Source of the DNA: Saprospiraceae bacterium
GTDB taxonomy: Bacteria; Bacteroidota; Bacteroidia; Chitinophagales; Saprospiraceae
Assembly (NCBI GenBank): GCA_028285085.1
Contig: JANQQI010000137.1
Span: 1 to 46,214, forward strand
DNA: 46,214 nt
Direction of reading: 5' to 3'
Made by a program: the position numbers and the translations under genes
The notes under the pieces: model-generated
Told to the model about the DNA's origin: nothing
The model's input: the letters and a program-made list of their open reading frames with translations, nothing else
The model's database searches: none
Shown: in pieces, positions 1 through 7,215 of the stretch
How the letters are laid out: every line of letters begins with the position of its first letter
How positions within the stretch are numbered: the first letter of the stretch is position 1

Positions 1-1096
1 GCTGTTCTTGTTTTTCGCGTTGACGTTCACGATTATCTCGACGCAGTCGTTGGCGTTTTTTCTTGTTACCGCCAGACATGCGCGCCATAGTCTGTTTGAT
101 TTTCTCGTCGATCTCCTTCTTTGATACCTCTTTGACCTCATCACGACGATTACCACCCCGGCGATTACCTCCTCCGCCTTGATTGCGTCGGTTATCAACG
201 GAAATGGAGACTTTTTTACGACGGCGCTTGCGCTTTGGTCTGTCTTCTTCTTTATTTCCGGGCTTATTACCTGGTTTATTACCCGGCTTGGCAGGTGCTT
301 TATTGTCCTGCGTTTGCGGAGTTGGTTTTTCTTTTTTCTTCTTTTTAGGCTTTTTCAACTTATCGGTATCAATCTTACCGAGAATTTTCAAGCCTTTCAA
401 TTGAGGTGCCTCAGCCCGTACAACTTCATCTTTGTTGCTTTTAGCGGGCGCCGGTGGTGTCGCTTCTTCTGCCTTTTCTTCCGTATCAGGTGCTGAAGTC
501 GCTTCTTCAGGTTTCTTTTCTTCCACTGGTTCAGACGCAGGCGCAGGCGTTTCCTCAACTGGTTCTGGTTGCTCTTCGCTCACTACGGGAGGCGTTTCTT
601 CTACTGGCGGCTTTTCCTCTTTTGGTGGCTCCTCCTCTTTAGGCGCTTGTTTTTTGGCGGGCTTTTTCGCATCCAGATCGATTTTACCTTTGATCTTCAA
701 TCCTACACGCGGACGATCTTCGGGTGTTTCCTCTACTTTGGGTGCTTCTTCAACGACTGGCTCTTCCGGAGCTGCTTCGACAACAGGCTCTTCCACTACT
801 GGGGGCGTCGGAGGGGTTGGTGGAGTTGCGGGGGGAGGTGGTGCTACGGGAGCCTCTACTTCCGCGGCAGGTTCTTCTTTCTTACCAGCAGGTCTTGTCC
901 CAATGACCAGCTGATCTGCTTGTTCCTTGATGGCGATGGATTTTTGGAACTCCTTTAACAGCTCATTGTACATCTCCTCGGAAACCTTTGCCGTAGGCTT
1001 ATTTTCGATATCGAAACCACTTTTTTGTAAGTGCTCGACAATCGAAGCCGTACCGACATTCAATTCTTTTGCTATCTTGACTAATCTTTTCGACAT
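1..1096 (-). CDS. infB: Translation initiation factor IF-2, N-terminal part (3' end outside window)
   Basis: IF-2 is the GTPase that places fMet-tRNA on the 30S subunit and promotes subunit joining. Only about 365 N-terminal codons lie in the window; the G domain is beyond position 1. The protein starts MSKRLVKIAKELNVGTASIV, the small helical IF2-N domain usual in Bacteroidota InfB. A long Pro/Glu/Val-rich linker follows with two repeated GLKI-GKID type segments (LKIKGKIDLD and LKILGKIDTD), then a basic Lys/Arg/Asn/Gly-rich stretch. The low-complexity linker produces long open frames on the opposite strand between 179 and 958, which are shadows. It lies downstream of nusA on the same strand, as in the conserved rimP-nusA-infB cluster, but 381 bp away and with its own putative promoter. 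The start at 1096 fits the conserved MSKRL beginning. Confidence 0.95.
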   Translation of the reverse strand, partial: MSKRLVKIAKELNVGTASIVEHLQKSGFDIENKPTAKVSEEMYNELLKEFQKSIAIKEQADQLVIGTRPAGKKEEPAAEVEAPVAPPPPATPPTPPTPPVVEEPVVEAAPEEPVVEEAPKVEETPEDRPRVGLKIKGKIDLDAKKPAKKQAPKEEEPPKEEKPPVEETPPVVSEEQPEPVEETPAPASEPVEEKKPEEATSAPDTEEKAEEATPPAPAKSNKDEVVRAEAPQLKGLKILGKIDTDKLKKPKKKKKEKPTPQTQDNKAPAKPGNKPGNKPGNKEEDRPKRKRRRKKVSISVDNRRNQGGGGNRRGGNRRDEVKEVSKKEIDEKIKQTMARMSGGNKKKRQRLRRDNRERQREKQEQ

Positions 1097-1142
1097 TCTG
1101 ATGTTTTATCTGATCGCTAAAACAGATATTTTAGTGAATAAG

Positions 1143-1231
1143 ATAGACAAAAGCGCTTCCCGATAAATTGTTGGTACTAGATCAACTGTTTTTTACCATC
1201 GTAAAACTCATCTTGAAAGCTATTTGTCTAT
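1143..1231 (-). promoter_or_regulatory. Structured 5' leader of infB
   Basis: A perfect 9-bp inverted repeat (ATAGACAAA at 1143-1151, TTTGTCTAT at 1223-1231) encloses 71 nt inside the predicted infB leader. Within it are a 6-bp hairpin with a 4-nt loop (1191-1196 with 1201-1206), a smaller GTTG/CAAC pairing (170-173 with 183-186 of the second kilobase) and the palindrome AAGCGCTT (1151-1158). Together they could fold as a multibranched junction. Whether it regulates anything is unknown. Confidence 0.3.
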
Positions 1232-1252
1232 TAAAAAATATATAATTGCGGT

Positions 1253-1261
1253 GCAAAAATA
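1253..1261 (-). promoter_or_regulatory. Putative infB promoter (-7 element)
   Basis: The minus strand reads TATTTTTGC, matching the Bacteroidota -7 consensus TAnnTTTG. A start about 5 nt downstream would give an infB leader of roughly 150 nt. I see no TTG at the usual 19-21 nt spacing. It implies that infB can be transcribed separately from rimP-nusA. Confidence 0.5.
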
Positions 1262-1400
1262 AAGGAAAACTCGCGATTCCCTGACTGTTTATTGCAAAAA
1301 CAATTCATTTAATGCTCAAAAACAGCAGTTTAGTTCCTAAAAACAGGAGAAATTGTGTTTTTGGCCATCTTGAGTTCGCTAAATCCCTCTATTTATTATG

Positions 1401-1452
1401 TTCAAAACGATGGACTATTGTCAAACAGAATTGATACGTCCACCGTTTTGAA
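1401..1452 (-). repeat. Long imperfect inverted repeat between nusA and infB
   Basis: TTCAAAACG-a-TGGAC at 1401-1415 pairs with GTCCA-c-CGTTTTGAA at 438-452 past 1000 (1438-1452), giving 14 bp and one mismatch around a 22-nt loop. It starts 26 bp after the nusA stop. No T-run follows on the minus strand, so it is not a standard intrinsic terminator. It may be an mRNA processing or stabilising element or a weak operon-internal terminator. Confidence 0.5.
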
Positions 1453-1477
1453 TCGTGTCTTAAATTTTGAAGAACAA

Positions 1478-2716
1478 TTAGTCTTCAAATTCAGACGCTA
1501 GAATTTTCAACACATCGTCCACAGTTTCTTCTTCCAAGTCACTGCGTCTTACCAGCTCTTCGCGACTTAAATCGAGTACTGAACGAGCCGTATCACATCC
1601 GATATTCTTCAGGGAATCGATAATCCAGCTTTCGATTTCATCTGCAAATTCTTCTAAATCGACATCGTCGATTTCTACCTCGTCTGTGTTACGATAGACA
1701 TCAATCTCAAAACCCGTAAGCTTTGATGCCAATTTAATATTGGTTCCACCTTTTCCAATAGCCAGAGAGACTTGGTCAGGCTCTAGATATACCGAAGCTT
1801 GCATAGTCTCTAAATCCAAATCGATATTGGTCACCTTGGCTGGCGTCAAAGAACGTTGGATGAACAGTGATTGGTTATTTGTGAAATTGACGATATCAAT
1901 ATTTTCATTGCGTAGCTCGCGTACAATACCGTGGATACGTGATCCTTTCATTCCCACACATGCTCCTACCGGATCGATACGATCATCATAAGATTCTACG
2001 GCTACTTTAGCACGCTCACCGGGCATTCGGACAATCTTACGAACAGTGATCAAACCATCCTCAATTTCGGGTACTTCCTGCTCCAACAACTTCTCGAGGA
2101 ACATACTATCAGTACGAGAAACGATAACGACTGGTGTATTATTTTTCATTTCCACTTTACGAATAACGCCTCGTACCATATCTCCTTTACGGAAAAAATC
2201 GCCACGAATCATTTCGTTACGCGGCAAGATAAGTTCATTCCCCGTCGCATCATCAAGAATAAGAATCTCACGCTTCAGAATCTGGTGTACTTCACCGAGC
2301 ACGATTTCGCCGATGCGCTCAGAGTAACGACGGTAGACATCGTCTTTCTCCAGCTCCATAATTCGGGAAATCAACGTTTGGCGAGCGGCCATAATGGCAC
2401 GACGACCGAAGTCTTCCAAATGCAATTGCTCGTAGCATTCCTCTCCAATTTCATAATCTTCATCAATGCTTAATGCCTCAGAAATGGATACTTCGCTGCG
2501 ATCATCCAAAACCTCGCCATCCGGGACGATGGCACGTACCCGCCAAAGTTCGAGGTCACCCTTAGTGGTATTTACGATGACATCAAAGTTGTCATCAGAG
2601 CCATATTTTTTACGAATCAATGTTCGAAAAACGTCCTCCAATACACGCACCATCGTTGGACGATCGATATTCTTTCCCGCTTTAAAGTCGGAGAAAGTTT
2701 CTACCAGATTCATCAT
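1478..2716 (-). CDS. nusA: Transcription termination/antitermination factor NusA
   Basis: NusA binds RNA polymerase and modulates pausing, termination and antitermination. The 412-residue protein has the NusA N-terminal domain (about 1-125), an S1 domain (about 130-205, around LGEVHQILKREILILDD), and two KH domains whose GxxG loops are visible as GMKGSRIHGIV (about 255) and AIGKGGTNIKLA (about 320). A short acidic, helix-rich tail follows. This length without long acidic repeats is normal for Bacteroidota. Two adjacent ATGs (2716 and 2713) are possible; MNLVETF is the core start. The gene follows rimP by 62 bp on the same strand and should be co-transcribed with it. Confidence 0.97.
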   Translation of the reverse strand: MMNLVETFSDFKAGKNIDRPTMVRVLEDVFRTLIRKKYGSDDNFDVIVNTTKGDLELWRVRAIVPDGEVLDDRSEVSISEALSIDEDYEIGEECYEQLHLEDFGRRAIMAARQTLISRIMELEKDDVYRRYSERIGEIVLGEVHQILKREILILDDATGNELILPRNEMIRGDFFRKGDMVRGVIRKVEMKNNTPVVIVSRTDSMFLEKLLEQEVPEIEDGLITVRKIVRMPGERAKVAVESYDDRIDPVGACVGMKGSRIHGIVRELRNENIDIVNFTNNQSLFIQRSLTPAKVTNIDLDLETMQASVYLEPDQVSLAIGKGGTNIKLASKLTGFEIDVYRNTDEVEIDDVDLEEFADEIESWIIDSLKNIGCDTARSVLDLSREELVRRSDLEEETVDDVLKILASEFED

Positions 2717-2778
2717 ATTATTGGAATTTTAAATTTTATAAAAACAAGTTGCGGCAAATATTTTGCTCACCTCTTGAA

Positions 2779-3252
2779 TTAAAATGTAATCTTAACCACA
2801 GCTTTTTCAATATCCACGTAGGGGACTGCCGTTTCGATTATTTTATTTCTTTTCTTATTGCCTTCTTTGACTCTCACTTTCGATTCCAACCGAATCCCAT
2901 CTTCATCTGCACTCACCAATGTGCCTGTATGCTTACTACCATCCGTCAACTTGACCTCGAGCTTACGCCCCACATTTTTGACGTACTGACGAGTAAATTT
3001 CAAAGGCCGACCTACTCCCGGCGAAGACACATCAATTGTATATCGTTCCCCCAACCACTCATTCTCTTCGATGTGATGCTCTAGATAACGACTGATCTTT
3101 TGACACTTCCCGAAGGTCATTCCCGAATCACTATCCACAAAAATTTCTACTTTTTGATTGGCTGGCAAGTTGATTTCAACCAAATAACAATCAGCAAAAT
3201 CAGGTTCTTTAAACTTTTCGGCCAGTAGTGCAGTCAGCTTCTCTTCTAGCAT
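2779..3252 (-). CDS. rimP: Ribosome maturation factor RimP
   Basis: RimP assists late 30S subunit assembly. The 157-residue protein has the usual two domains: an N-terminal alpha/beta domain with the motif VEIFVDSDSGMTFGKCQKIS (about 35-54) followed by YTIDVSSPGVGRPL (about 71-84), which is highly diagnostic, and a C-terminal SH3-like domain beginning near VKNVGRKLEVKL. It is the first gene of the rimP-nusA-infB cluster. A putative promoter and an intrinsic-terminator-like hairpin lie immediately upstream (3311-3365), so expression of this cluster may be controlled in the leader. Confidence 0.96.
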   Translation of the reverse strand: MLEEKLTALLAEKFKEPDFADCYLVEINLPANQKVEIFVDSDSGMTFGKCQKISRYLEHHIEENEWLGERYTIDVSSPGVGRPLKFTRQYVKNVGRKLEVKLTDGSKHTGTLVSADEDGIRLESKVRVKEGNKKRNKIIETAVPYVDIEKAVVKITF

Positions 3253-3310
3253 TTCGGTTAATAATTCGAAGATCGTTCTTAGATAAACTTTACAAACAAG
3301 CGATAAATAA

Positions 3311-3337
3311 AAAGAGGGAACGTGGTGTTCCCTCTTT
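3311..3337 (-). terminator. Terminator-like hairpin in the rimP leader
   Basis: A perfect 11-bp stem (AAAGAGGGAAC at 3311-3321, GTTCCCTCTTT at 3327-3337) has a 5-nt loop. Read on the minus strand it is followed by TTTTTATTTAT, a good intrinsic-terminator tail; on the plus strand the tail is poorer. It lies between a divergent pair (rimP minus, mqnC plus), so it terminates no annotated upstream gene. It sits in the first nucleotides of the predicted rimP-nusA-infB transcript. Confidence 0.75.
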
Positions 3338-3356
3338 CTTTAAGAGTCATTCTGGC

Positions 3357-3365
3357 GCAAATATA
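3357..3365 (-). promoter_or_regulatory. Putative rimP operon promoter (-7 element)
   Basis: The minus strand reads TATATTTGC, an exact TAnnTTTG match. It would start transcription near 3353, about 100 nt before the rimP ATG and just before the 3311-3337 hairpin. Confidence 0.55.
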
Positions 3366-3476
3366 AGGGTTTTTATCGCAAATAGCAATACTACGAAGGC
3401 CACGTACACAAAGTACAGATTTAAAACTTTCAATATTTTTTGAAAATTGCTAGACTATTTTAAACCAGCCGATTCG

Positions 3477-3485
3477 TATCTTTGT
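3477..3485 (+). promoter_or_regulatory. Putative mqnC promoter (-7 element)
   Basis: TATCTTTGT matches TAnnTTTG exactly. The predicted transcript would begin near 3489, so the open frame upstream of 3510 cannot be part of mqnC. No well-spaced TTG element is visible. Confidence 0.6.
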
Positions 3486-3509
3486 TGGAAAGAAAAAATA
3501 AACGCTATA

Positions 3510-4655
3510 ATGATGCAGGTAGATACTTTGCTGCAACGCGCCTTAAATCTGGAATTCCTCAGCGCCGAAGAAGGGGTTTTCTTATTCGAAAATGCTTCAA
3601 CGGGAGATCTTATATACGTTGGCAATCAACTACGCCAACATCACGTACCGGGTGATATCGTCACTTGGATTATCGATCGCAATTCGAACACCACCAATGT
3701 TTGTATCGCGAATTGTAAGTTTTGTAACTTCTATCGCCGGCCCGGCCATGATGAGTCTTACATTACAAGCATTGAAGAATACAAGCAAAAAATCGAAGAG
3801 ACCTTTGCTTTTGGTGGGGAGCAACTATTACTACAAGGTGGACACCACCCTGATTTAGGTCTGCAATATTATTGCGATTTATTCCGGGAACTCAAGACAC
3901 TTTATCCCGATTTAAAACTCCACGCCCTCGGCCCACCCGAAATAGCGCACATCGCCAAGCTGGAGCAAGCAACACATATTGAGGTGCTACGTGCGCTCAA
4001 AGAATCGGGCCTTGACTCTTTACCTGGCGCCGGTGCCGAAATTTTGAACGACCGCGTCCGACGCCTCATCTCAAAAGGTAAATGTGGCGGGCAAGAATGG
4101 CTTGACGTCATGCGCGCTGCTCACCAATTAGATATCACGACTTCGGCCACGATGATGTTCGGCCATATCGAAACGAATTACGAGCGCATGGAGCACTTTG
4201 TGCGCTTGCGCGAAGTCCAAGCCGAGAAACCCGCCCATGCTAAGGGCTTCCTGGCTTTTATTCCATGGCCTTTCATGGACGAAGGAACATTGCTGAAAAA
4301 ACTTAAACGCGCGCGCAATACCTGCACCGGTGACGAATATGTCCGTATGATCGCGATGAGTCGCATCATGCTTCCCAATGTCGTGAATATTCAAGCCTCT
4401 TGGCTCACTGTTGGTAAGCAGACGGCGCAATTGTGCCTACACGCTGGAGCCAATGATTTTGGCAGCATTATGATCGAAGAAAATGTGGTATCCGCCGCAG
4501 GAGCGGCCTTCCGCTTTACTGCCGACGGTATTCAGCAAGCCATTCGTGATGCTGGTTTTCAAGCACAGCTACGCAACCAGCAATACGAGTTTCGGGAGTT
4601 GCCTAGCCATACGGTGCAACAAGAACTGGATCGCAGCAAAATGATTGTGGATTAA
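3510..4655 (+). CDS. mqnC: Cyclic dehypoxanthinyl futalosine synthase (radical SAM)
   Basis: MqnC is the radical SAM enzyme that cyclises dehypoxanthinyl futalosine in the futalosine route to menaquinone. The 381-residue protein carries the iron-sulfur motif CIANCKFC (Cys65, Cys69, Cys72 from this start). It also has the pathway-typical segments GGEQLLLQGGHHPDLGLQYY and LDSLPGAGAEIL and a C-terminal region with SIMIEENVVSAAG. The open frame extends upstream to 3447, but I chose ATG 3510 because a TAnnTTTG promoter ends at 3484 and the family begins at about this point; ATG 3513 is equally possible. MqnE is the nearest paralogue, but the Asn-Phe-Tyr-Arg context after the cluster and the GAGAEI segment fit MqnC better. 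The purine nucleoside phosphorylase gene follows after 31 bp, probably in one transcript. Confidence 0.93.
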   Translation: MMQVDTLLQRALNLEFLSAEEGVFLFENASTGDLIYVGNQLRQHHVPGDIVTWIIDRNSNTTNVCIANCKFCNFYRRPGHDESYITSIEEYKQKIEETFAFGGEQLLLQGGHHPDLGLQYYCDLFRELKTLYPDLKLHALGPPEIAHIAKLEQATHIEVLRALKESGLDSLPGAGAEILNDRVRRLISKGKCGGQEWLDVMRAAHQLDITTSATMMFGHIETNYERMEHFVRLREVQAEKPAHAKGFLAFIPWPFMDEGTLLKKLKRARNTCTGDEYVRMIAMSRIMLPNVVNIQASWLTVGKQTAQLCLHAGANDFGSIMIEENVVSAAGAAFRFTADGIQQAIRDAGFQAQLRNQQYEFRELPSHTVQQELDRSKMIVD

Positions 4656-4686
4656 GTTTTATCTTCGCTGAAAACCCAGTGAAGCT

Positions 4687-5505
4687 ATGCTCTACGATCA
4701 GATTCAGGAAGCACTCACCTATATTCGCAACAAGACAGATTTCCAACCCCAATTTGGAATTATCTTGGGTACTGGCTTGGGTGGATTAGCGGATGAAATT
4801 GAGCTGGTTCACGCCATTGACTATGCCGATTTACCTCATTTCCCGGTATCTACAGTCCAGAGCCACCGTGGGCAACTACTGTTTGGTCATCTTGCAGGGC
4901 AAGCGATTGTAGCTATGGCTGGACGCTTCCACTATTATGAAGGTTATAGCATGCAGCAGGTTACCTTCCCGGTGAGAGTAATGGCTATGATGGGCATCAA
5001 GCGCTTATTTATATCGAATGTTTCCGGGAGTACTAATGCCGCAATTGAGGCGGGGGATATCGTTTTCGTGCGCGACCATATCAATCTACAACCGGAAAAT
5101 CCGCTACGCGGCACTAATGATGAACGCTTGGGGCCACGCTTTCCCGACATGCTGGGTACTTACGACAAACCGATGATTGCGCGAGCGATGGAAATCGCAG
5201 CGGCTGAAAATATTCGGGCGCACGAGGGGGTCTACGTTGCTTTACAAGGTCCAAATCTGGAGACGCCCGCCGAGTATGGATTTTTACATCGTATCGGCGG
5301 AGACTTGGTAGGCATGTCTACGGTACCAGAAGTATTAGTGGCCCGCCATATGGGGCTGGCCGTATTTGTTATTTCCGTGGTTTCAAATAAATGCTATCCG
5401 TTAGAGATTATTGCACCAACTACGGTAGAATCTGTAATTGCGCTGGCGCGTAAGGCAGAGCCACGCATGCGACTGATTGTAAAAACGTTATTACAGGAAA
5501 GCTAG
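4687..5505 (+). CDS. Purine nucleoside phosphorylase, trimeric class II type
   Basis: The enzyme splits purine nucleosides with phosphate into free base and (deoxy)ribose-1-phosphate for purine salvage. The 272-residue sequence shows IILGTGLGGLADEI (about 25-38), the phosphate-binding HRGQ, SNVSGSTNAAIEAGDIV, DHINLQPENPLRG, QGPNLETPAEYGFL with the substrate Glu, and the VVSNKCYP loop with the base-binding Asn. These match the PunA/human PNP family rather than hexameric DeoD. It follows mqnC by 31 bp. It is not the futalosine hydrolase MqnB, although co-transcription with a gene whose pathway releases hypoxanthine is suggestive. It ends 27 bp from the convergent pth stop codon. Confidence 0.93.
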   Translation: MLYDQIQEALTYIRNKTDFQPQFGIILGTGLGGLADEIELVHAIDYADLPHFPVSTVQSHRGQLLFGHLAGQAIVAMAGRFHYYEGYSMQQVTFPVRVMAMMGIKRLFISNVSGSTNAAIEAGDIVFVRDHINLQPENPLRGTNDERLGPRFPDMLGTYDKPMIARAMEIAAAENIRAHEGVYVALQGPNLETPAEYGFLHRIGGDLVGMSTVPEVLVARHMGLAVFVISVVSNKCYPLEIIAPTTVESVIALARKAEPRMRLIVKTLLQES

Positions 5506-5532
5506 TGCTTGCTTAATCAAGGAAATAAGTTC

Positions 5533-6156
5533 TTAACTCCCTTTGGTATTAAACTGATTCATAGTGCGTGCCAAACCAATAGTACCAAAACTCTTCACAG
5601 TATCCACAGCGGTTTTAATGACCTGAGGTAGTTGTTCTCGCTCCTGCTCGGACCATTTTCCAAGTACAAAGTCGACTTGTCGCCCACGAGAGAAATTGTC
5701 GCCGATGCCAATCCGTAGGCGAGCATATTTATTACCACCATTGAGCTGATCAATGCTTTTCAAACCATTATGCCCACCATCGCTACCCTTAGCACGCAGT
5801 CGCTGCCGCCCGTAAGGTAAATTGAGGTCATCAACGATCACCAATAAGTTTTCTTTCTGTACTTTCTTCTTTTGCAACCAGTAGCGCACTGCTTTTCCAC
5901 TCAAATTCATGTAAGTAGATGGCTTGAGCAGGATAAAGGTCCGTCCCTTATGGCGAAACTCTGCGAGGTCGCCTAGTTGTTCGTGCTTAAAAGATACTTC
6001 GGCGTCTTTGGCTAGTGCGTCTACGACGTCAAAGCCTATATTATGGCGGGTATCATCATACTCGGCCCCCATGTTGCCGAGTCCGACAATCAAATATTTC
6101 ATTGGATCAGGTACTGATTCGGTGGTTTGAAAAAGTTGTTTTATCCAGTTGAGCAT
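5533..6156 (-). CDS. pth: Peptidyl-tRNA hydrolase
   Basis: Pth releases peptides from peptidyl-tRNAs dropped by stalled ribosomes. The core begins at MKYLIVGLGNMGAEYDDTRH (residues 19-38), with the active-site His in DTRHNIGFDVVDAL. KPSTYMNLSGKAV, VIVDDLNLPYGRQRL and GSDGGHNGLKSI follow in the family order. An 18-residue N-terminal extension (MLNWIKQLFQTTESVPDP) precedes the standard start; ATG 6102 is the alternative start. I kept 6156 because a TAnnTTTG promoter ends about 20 bp upstream of it and similar amphipathic extensions occur in other Bacteroidota Pth proteins. It is probably transcribed alone. Confidence 0.95.
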   Translation of the reverse strand: MLNWIKQLFQTTESVPDPMKYLIVGLGNMGAEYDDTRHNIGFDVVDALAKDAEVSFKHEQLGDLAEFRHKGRTFILLKPSTYMNLSGKAVRYWLQKKKVQKENLLVIVDDLNLPYGRQRLRAKGSDGGHNGLKSIDQLNGGNKYARLRIGIGDNFSRGRQVDFVLGKWSEQEREQLPQVIKTAVDTVKSFGTIGLARTMNQFNTKGS

Positions 6157-6177
6157 GGCGGCTTAGCTTTTGCGGCG

Positions 6178-6186
6178 GCAAATTTA
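6178..6186 (-). promoter_or_regulatory. Putative pth promoter (-7 element)
   Basis: The minus strand reads TAAATTTGC, matching TAnnTTTG. It gives a leader of about 18 nt to the ATG at 6156. Confidence 0.5.
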
Positions 6187-6265
6187 AGAAACTGTTCTGA
6201 ATGAATGCATAATTGCCAATCACTCATAACATACAATAAAGCTCAACTTGGTGTTAGAAAGTTCC

Positions 6266-6700
6266 TTATTCGACCAAAACTGCGGAAGAGATGGCGTACA
6301 TCAATTCATTCCGGTCCGTGTTGTTAAGGCTCAGTACTCCTCGCAAGGTAATTTGCTCGGAAGTGTATTCAATGGGAGCGCTTGCTTTCACTTGCATCAC
6401 AGTCTCTGGGCCGGCGGCACCGCAGAAGAAACAGGAACTATAGGGGAAAGCCGAGAAAACGAAATTACTTTGCCCGCCGTAATCTTCGAGAGGAATGATA
6501 TAGCCTTTGACTACCACTTCTTTACCATCCAGGGCCTGCACATCCTGACTGAATACCGGCACATCAACTTTGAAGCCCATGCTTTCGTCGTATTCCTTTT
6601 TATAGGTGATCTTTGACAACGTTCTCCAGACATTATTTTGTGCAGCCACCAAACTGGCAGTCCCACACAAAAACAACAGCAGCATCATTTTCTTAATCAT
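6266..6700 (-). CDS. Secreted DUF3299-like protein with CFFCG motif (paralogue 2)
   Basis: The 144-residue protein has a Sec signal peptide (cleavage probably after SLVAA, residue 20) and then one small domain. Landmarks are VWRTL (24-28), ALDGKEVVVKGYIIPL (56-71), FSAFPYSSCFFCGAAGPE (82-99) with Cys90 and Cys93, and a short C-terminal beta-rich part. The LDGK-VxxxGYxxPL pattern resembles DUF3299, an OB-like periplasmic family often found beside FtsX-type ABC transporters. The family assignment is from memory and tentative. It is the last gene of the minus-strand operon starting at the ROK kinase and is a clear paralogue of the gene immediately upstream (6722-7180), which suggests tandem duplication. 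The CxxC could bind metal or form a disulfide. Confidence 0.75.
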   Translation of the reverse strand: MIKKMMLLLFLCGTASLVAAQNNVWRTLSKITYKKEYDESMGFKVDVPVFSQDVQALDGKEVVVKGYIIPLEDYGGQSNFVFSAFPYSSCFFCGAAGPETVMQVKASAPIEYTSEQITLRGVLSLNNTDRNELMYAISSAVLVE

Positions 6701-6721
6701 AATCCCTCTTTTTAAAATTAT

Positions 6722-7180
6722 CTAACCTTCGACTAAAACGGCATCCTCCAGGGTAAACATAATATCTTCCGGGTTGCGAGACGTAAAGCGAAAAATACCT
6801 TTAATTAAAATTGTATCGTCAGAATACTCAATTTTCTCATCTCCCTTCGCAAACACCTCCATCACGGATTCCGGTCCTGCATTGCCACAAAAAAAGCAAT
6901 TAGCATAAGGATAAGCCGAAAACATAAAGTGACTCTGTGCCTTACGACCATTGAGTGGAATAACGTAGCCTTTGACCGTCACCTCTTTGCCATCCAGGGC
7001 TTCGATCATCGGAATAATCTTGCCCGAGGAAGCAAATCCACCATTATCATCTTGCCGCTCAAATTTCATCAAAGCCAACGTACGCCAGATATTTTGCTCC
7101 TGTTGTATATCCGTACCTTGTGTACTAAAGCCAAGAAGCAATGCTAAGAATAATGTGATATAACTTGGACAGATAATCAT
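6722..7180 (-). CDS. Secreted DUF3299-like protein with CFFCG motif (paralogue 1)
   Basis: The 152-residue protein has an N-terminal hydrophobic segment (ITLFLALLLGFSTQG, 8-22), probably a signal peptide, followed by the same domain as its neighbour. IWRTLALMKF is at 31-40, ALDGKEVTVKGYVIPLNG at 61-78, and FSAYPYANCFFCGNAGPE at 87-104 with Cys95 and Cys98. It lies 35 bp downstream of the ABC permease gene and 21 bp upstream of its paralogue, so it is part of the same transcript. The likely role is an extracytoplasmic accessory protein of that transporter, by context. Its substrate is not shown by the sequence. Confidence 0.75.
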   Translation of the reverse strand: MIICPSYITLFLALLLGFSTQGTDIQQEQNIWRTLALMKFERQDDNGGFASSGKIIPMIEALDGKEVTVKGYVIPLNGRKAQSHFMFSAYPYANCFFCGNAGPESVMEVFAKGDEKIEYSDDTILIKGIFRFTSRNPEDIMFTLEDAVLVEG

Positions 7181-7215
7181 AACCGCAAATTAACGTTTTC
7201 CAGAAAGTCTTTGTT

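Noticed and set aside
179-958. Long plus-strand ORFs rich in Ser, Gly and Phe
   Set aside because: They are antisense shadows of the low-complexity Pro/Glu/Lys linker of InfB.
3279-3350. 23-codon ORF in the rimP leader (MTLKERGNTT...)
   Set aside because: It begins almost at the predicted transcription start, runs through the hairpin and has no codon bias suggesting a leader peptide.
4687-5505. Futalosine hydrolase MqnB for the gene after mqnC
   Set aside because: The motifs are those of trimeric class II purine nucleoside phosphorylase, not of the MqnB/nucleosidase family.
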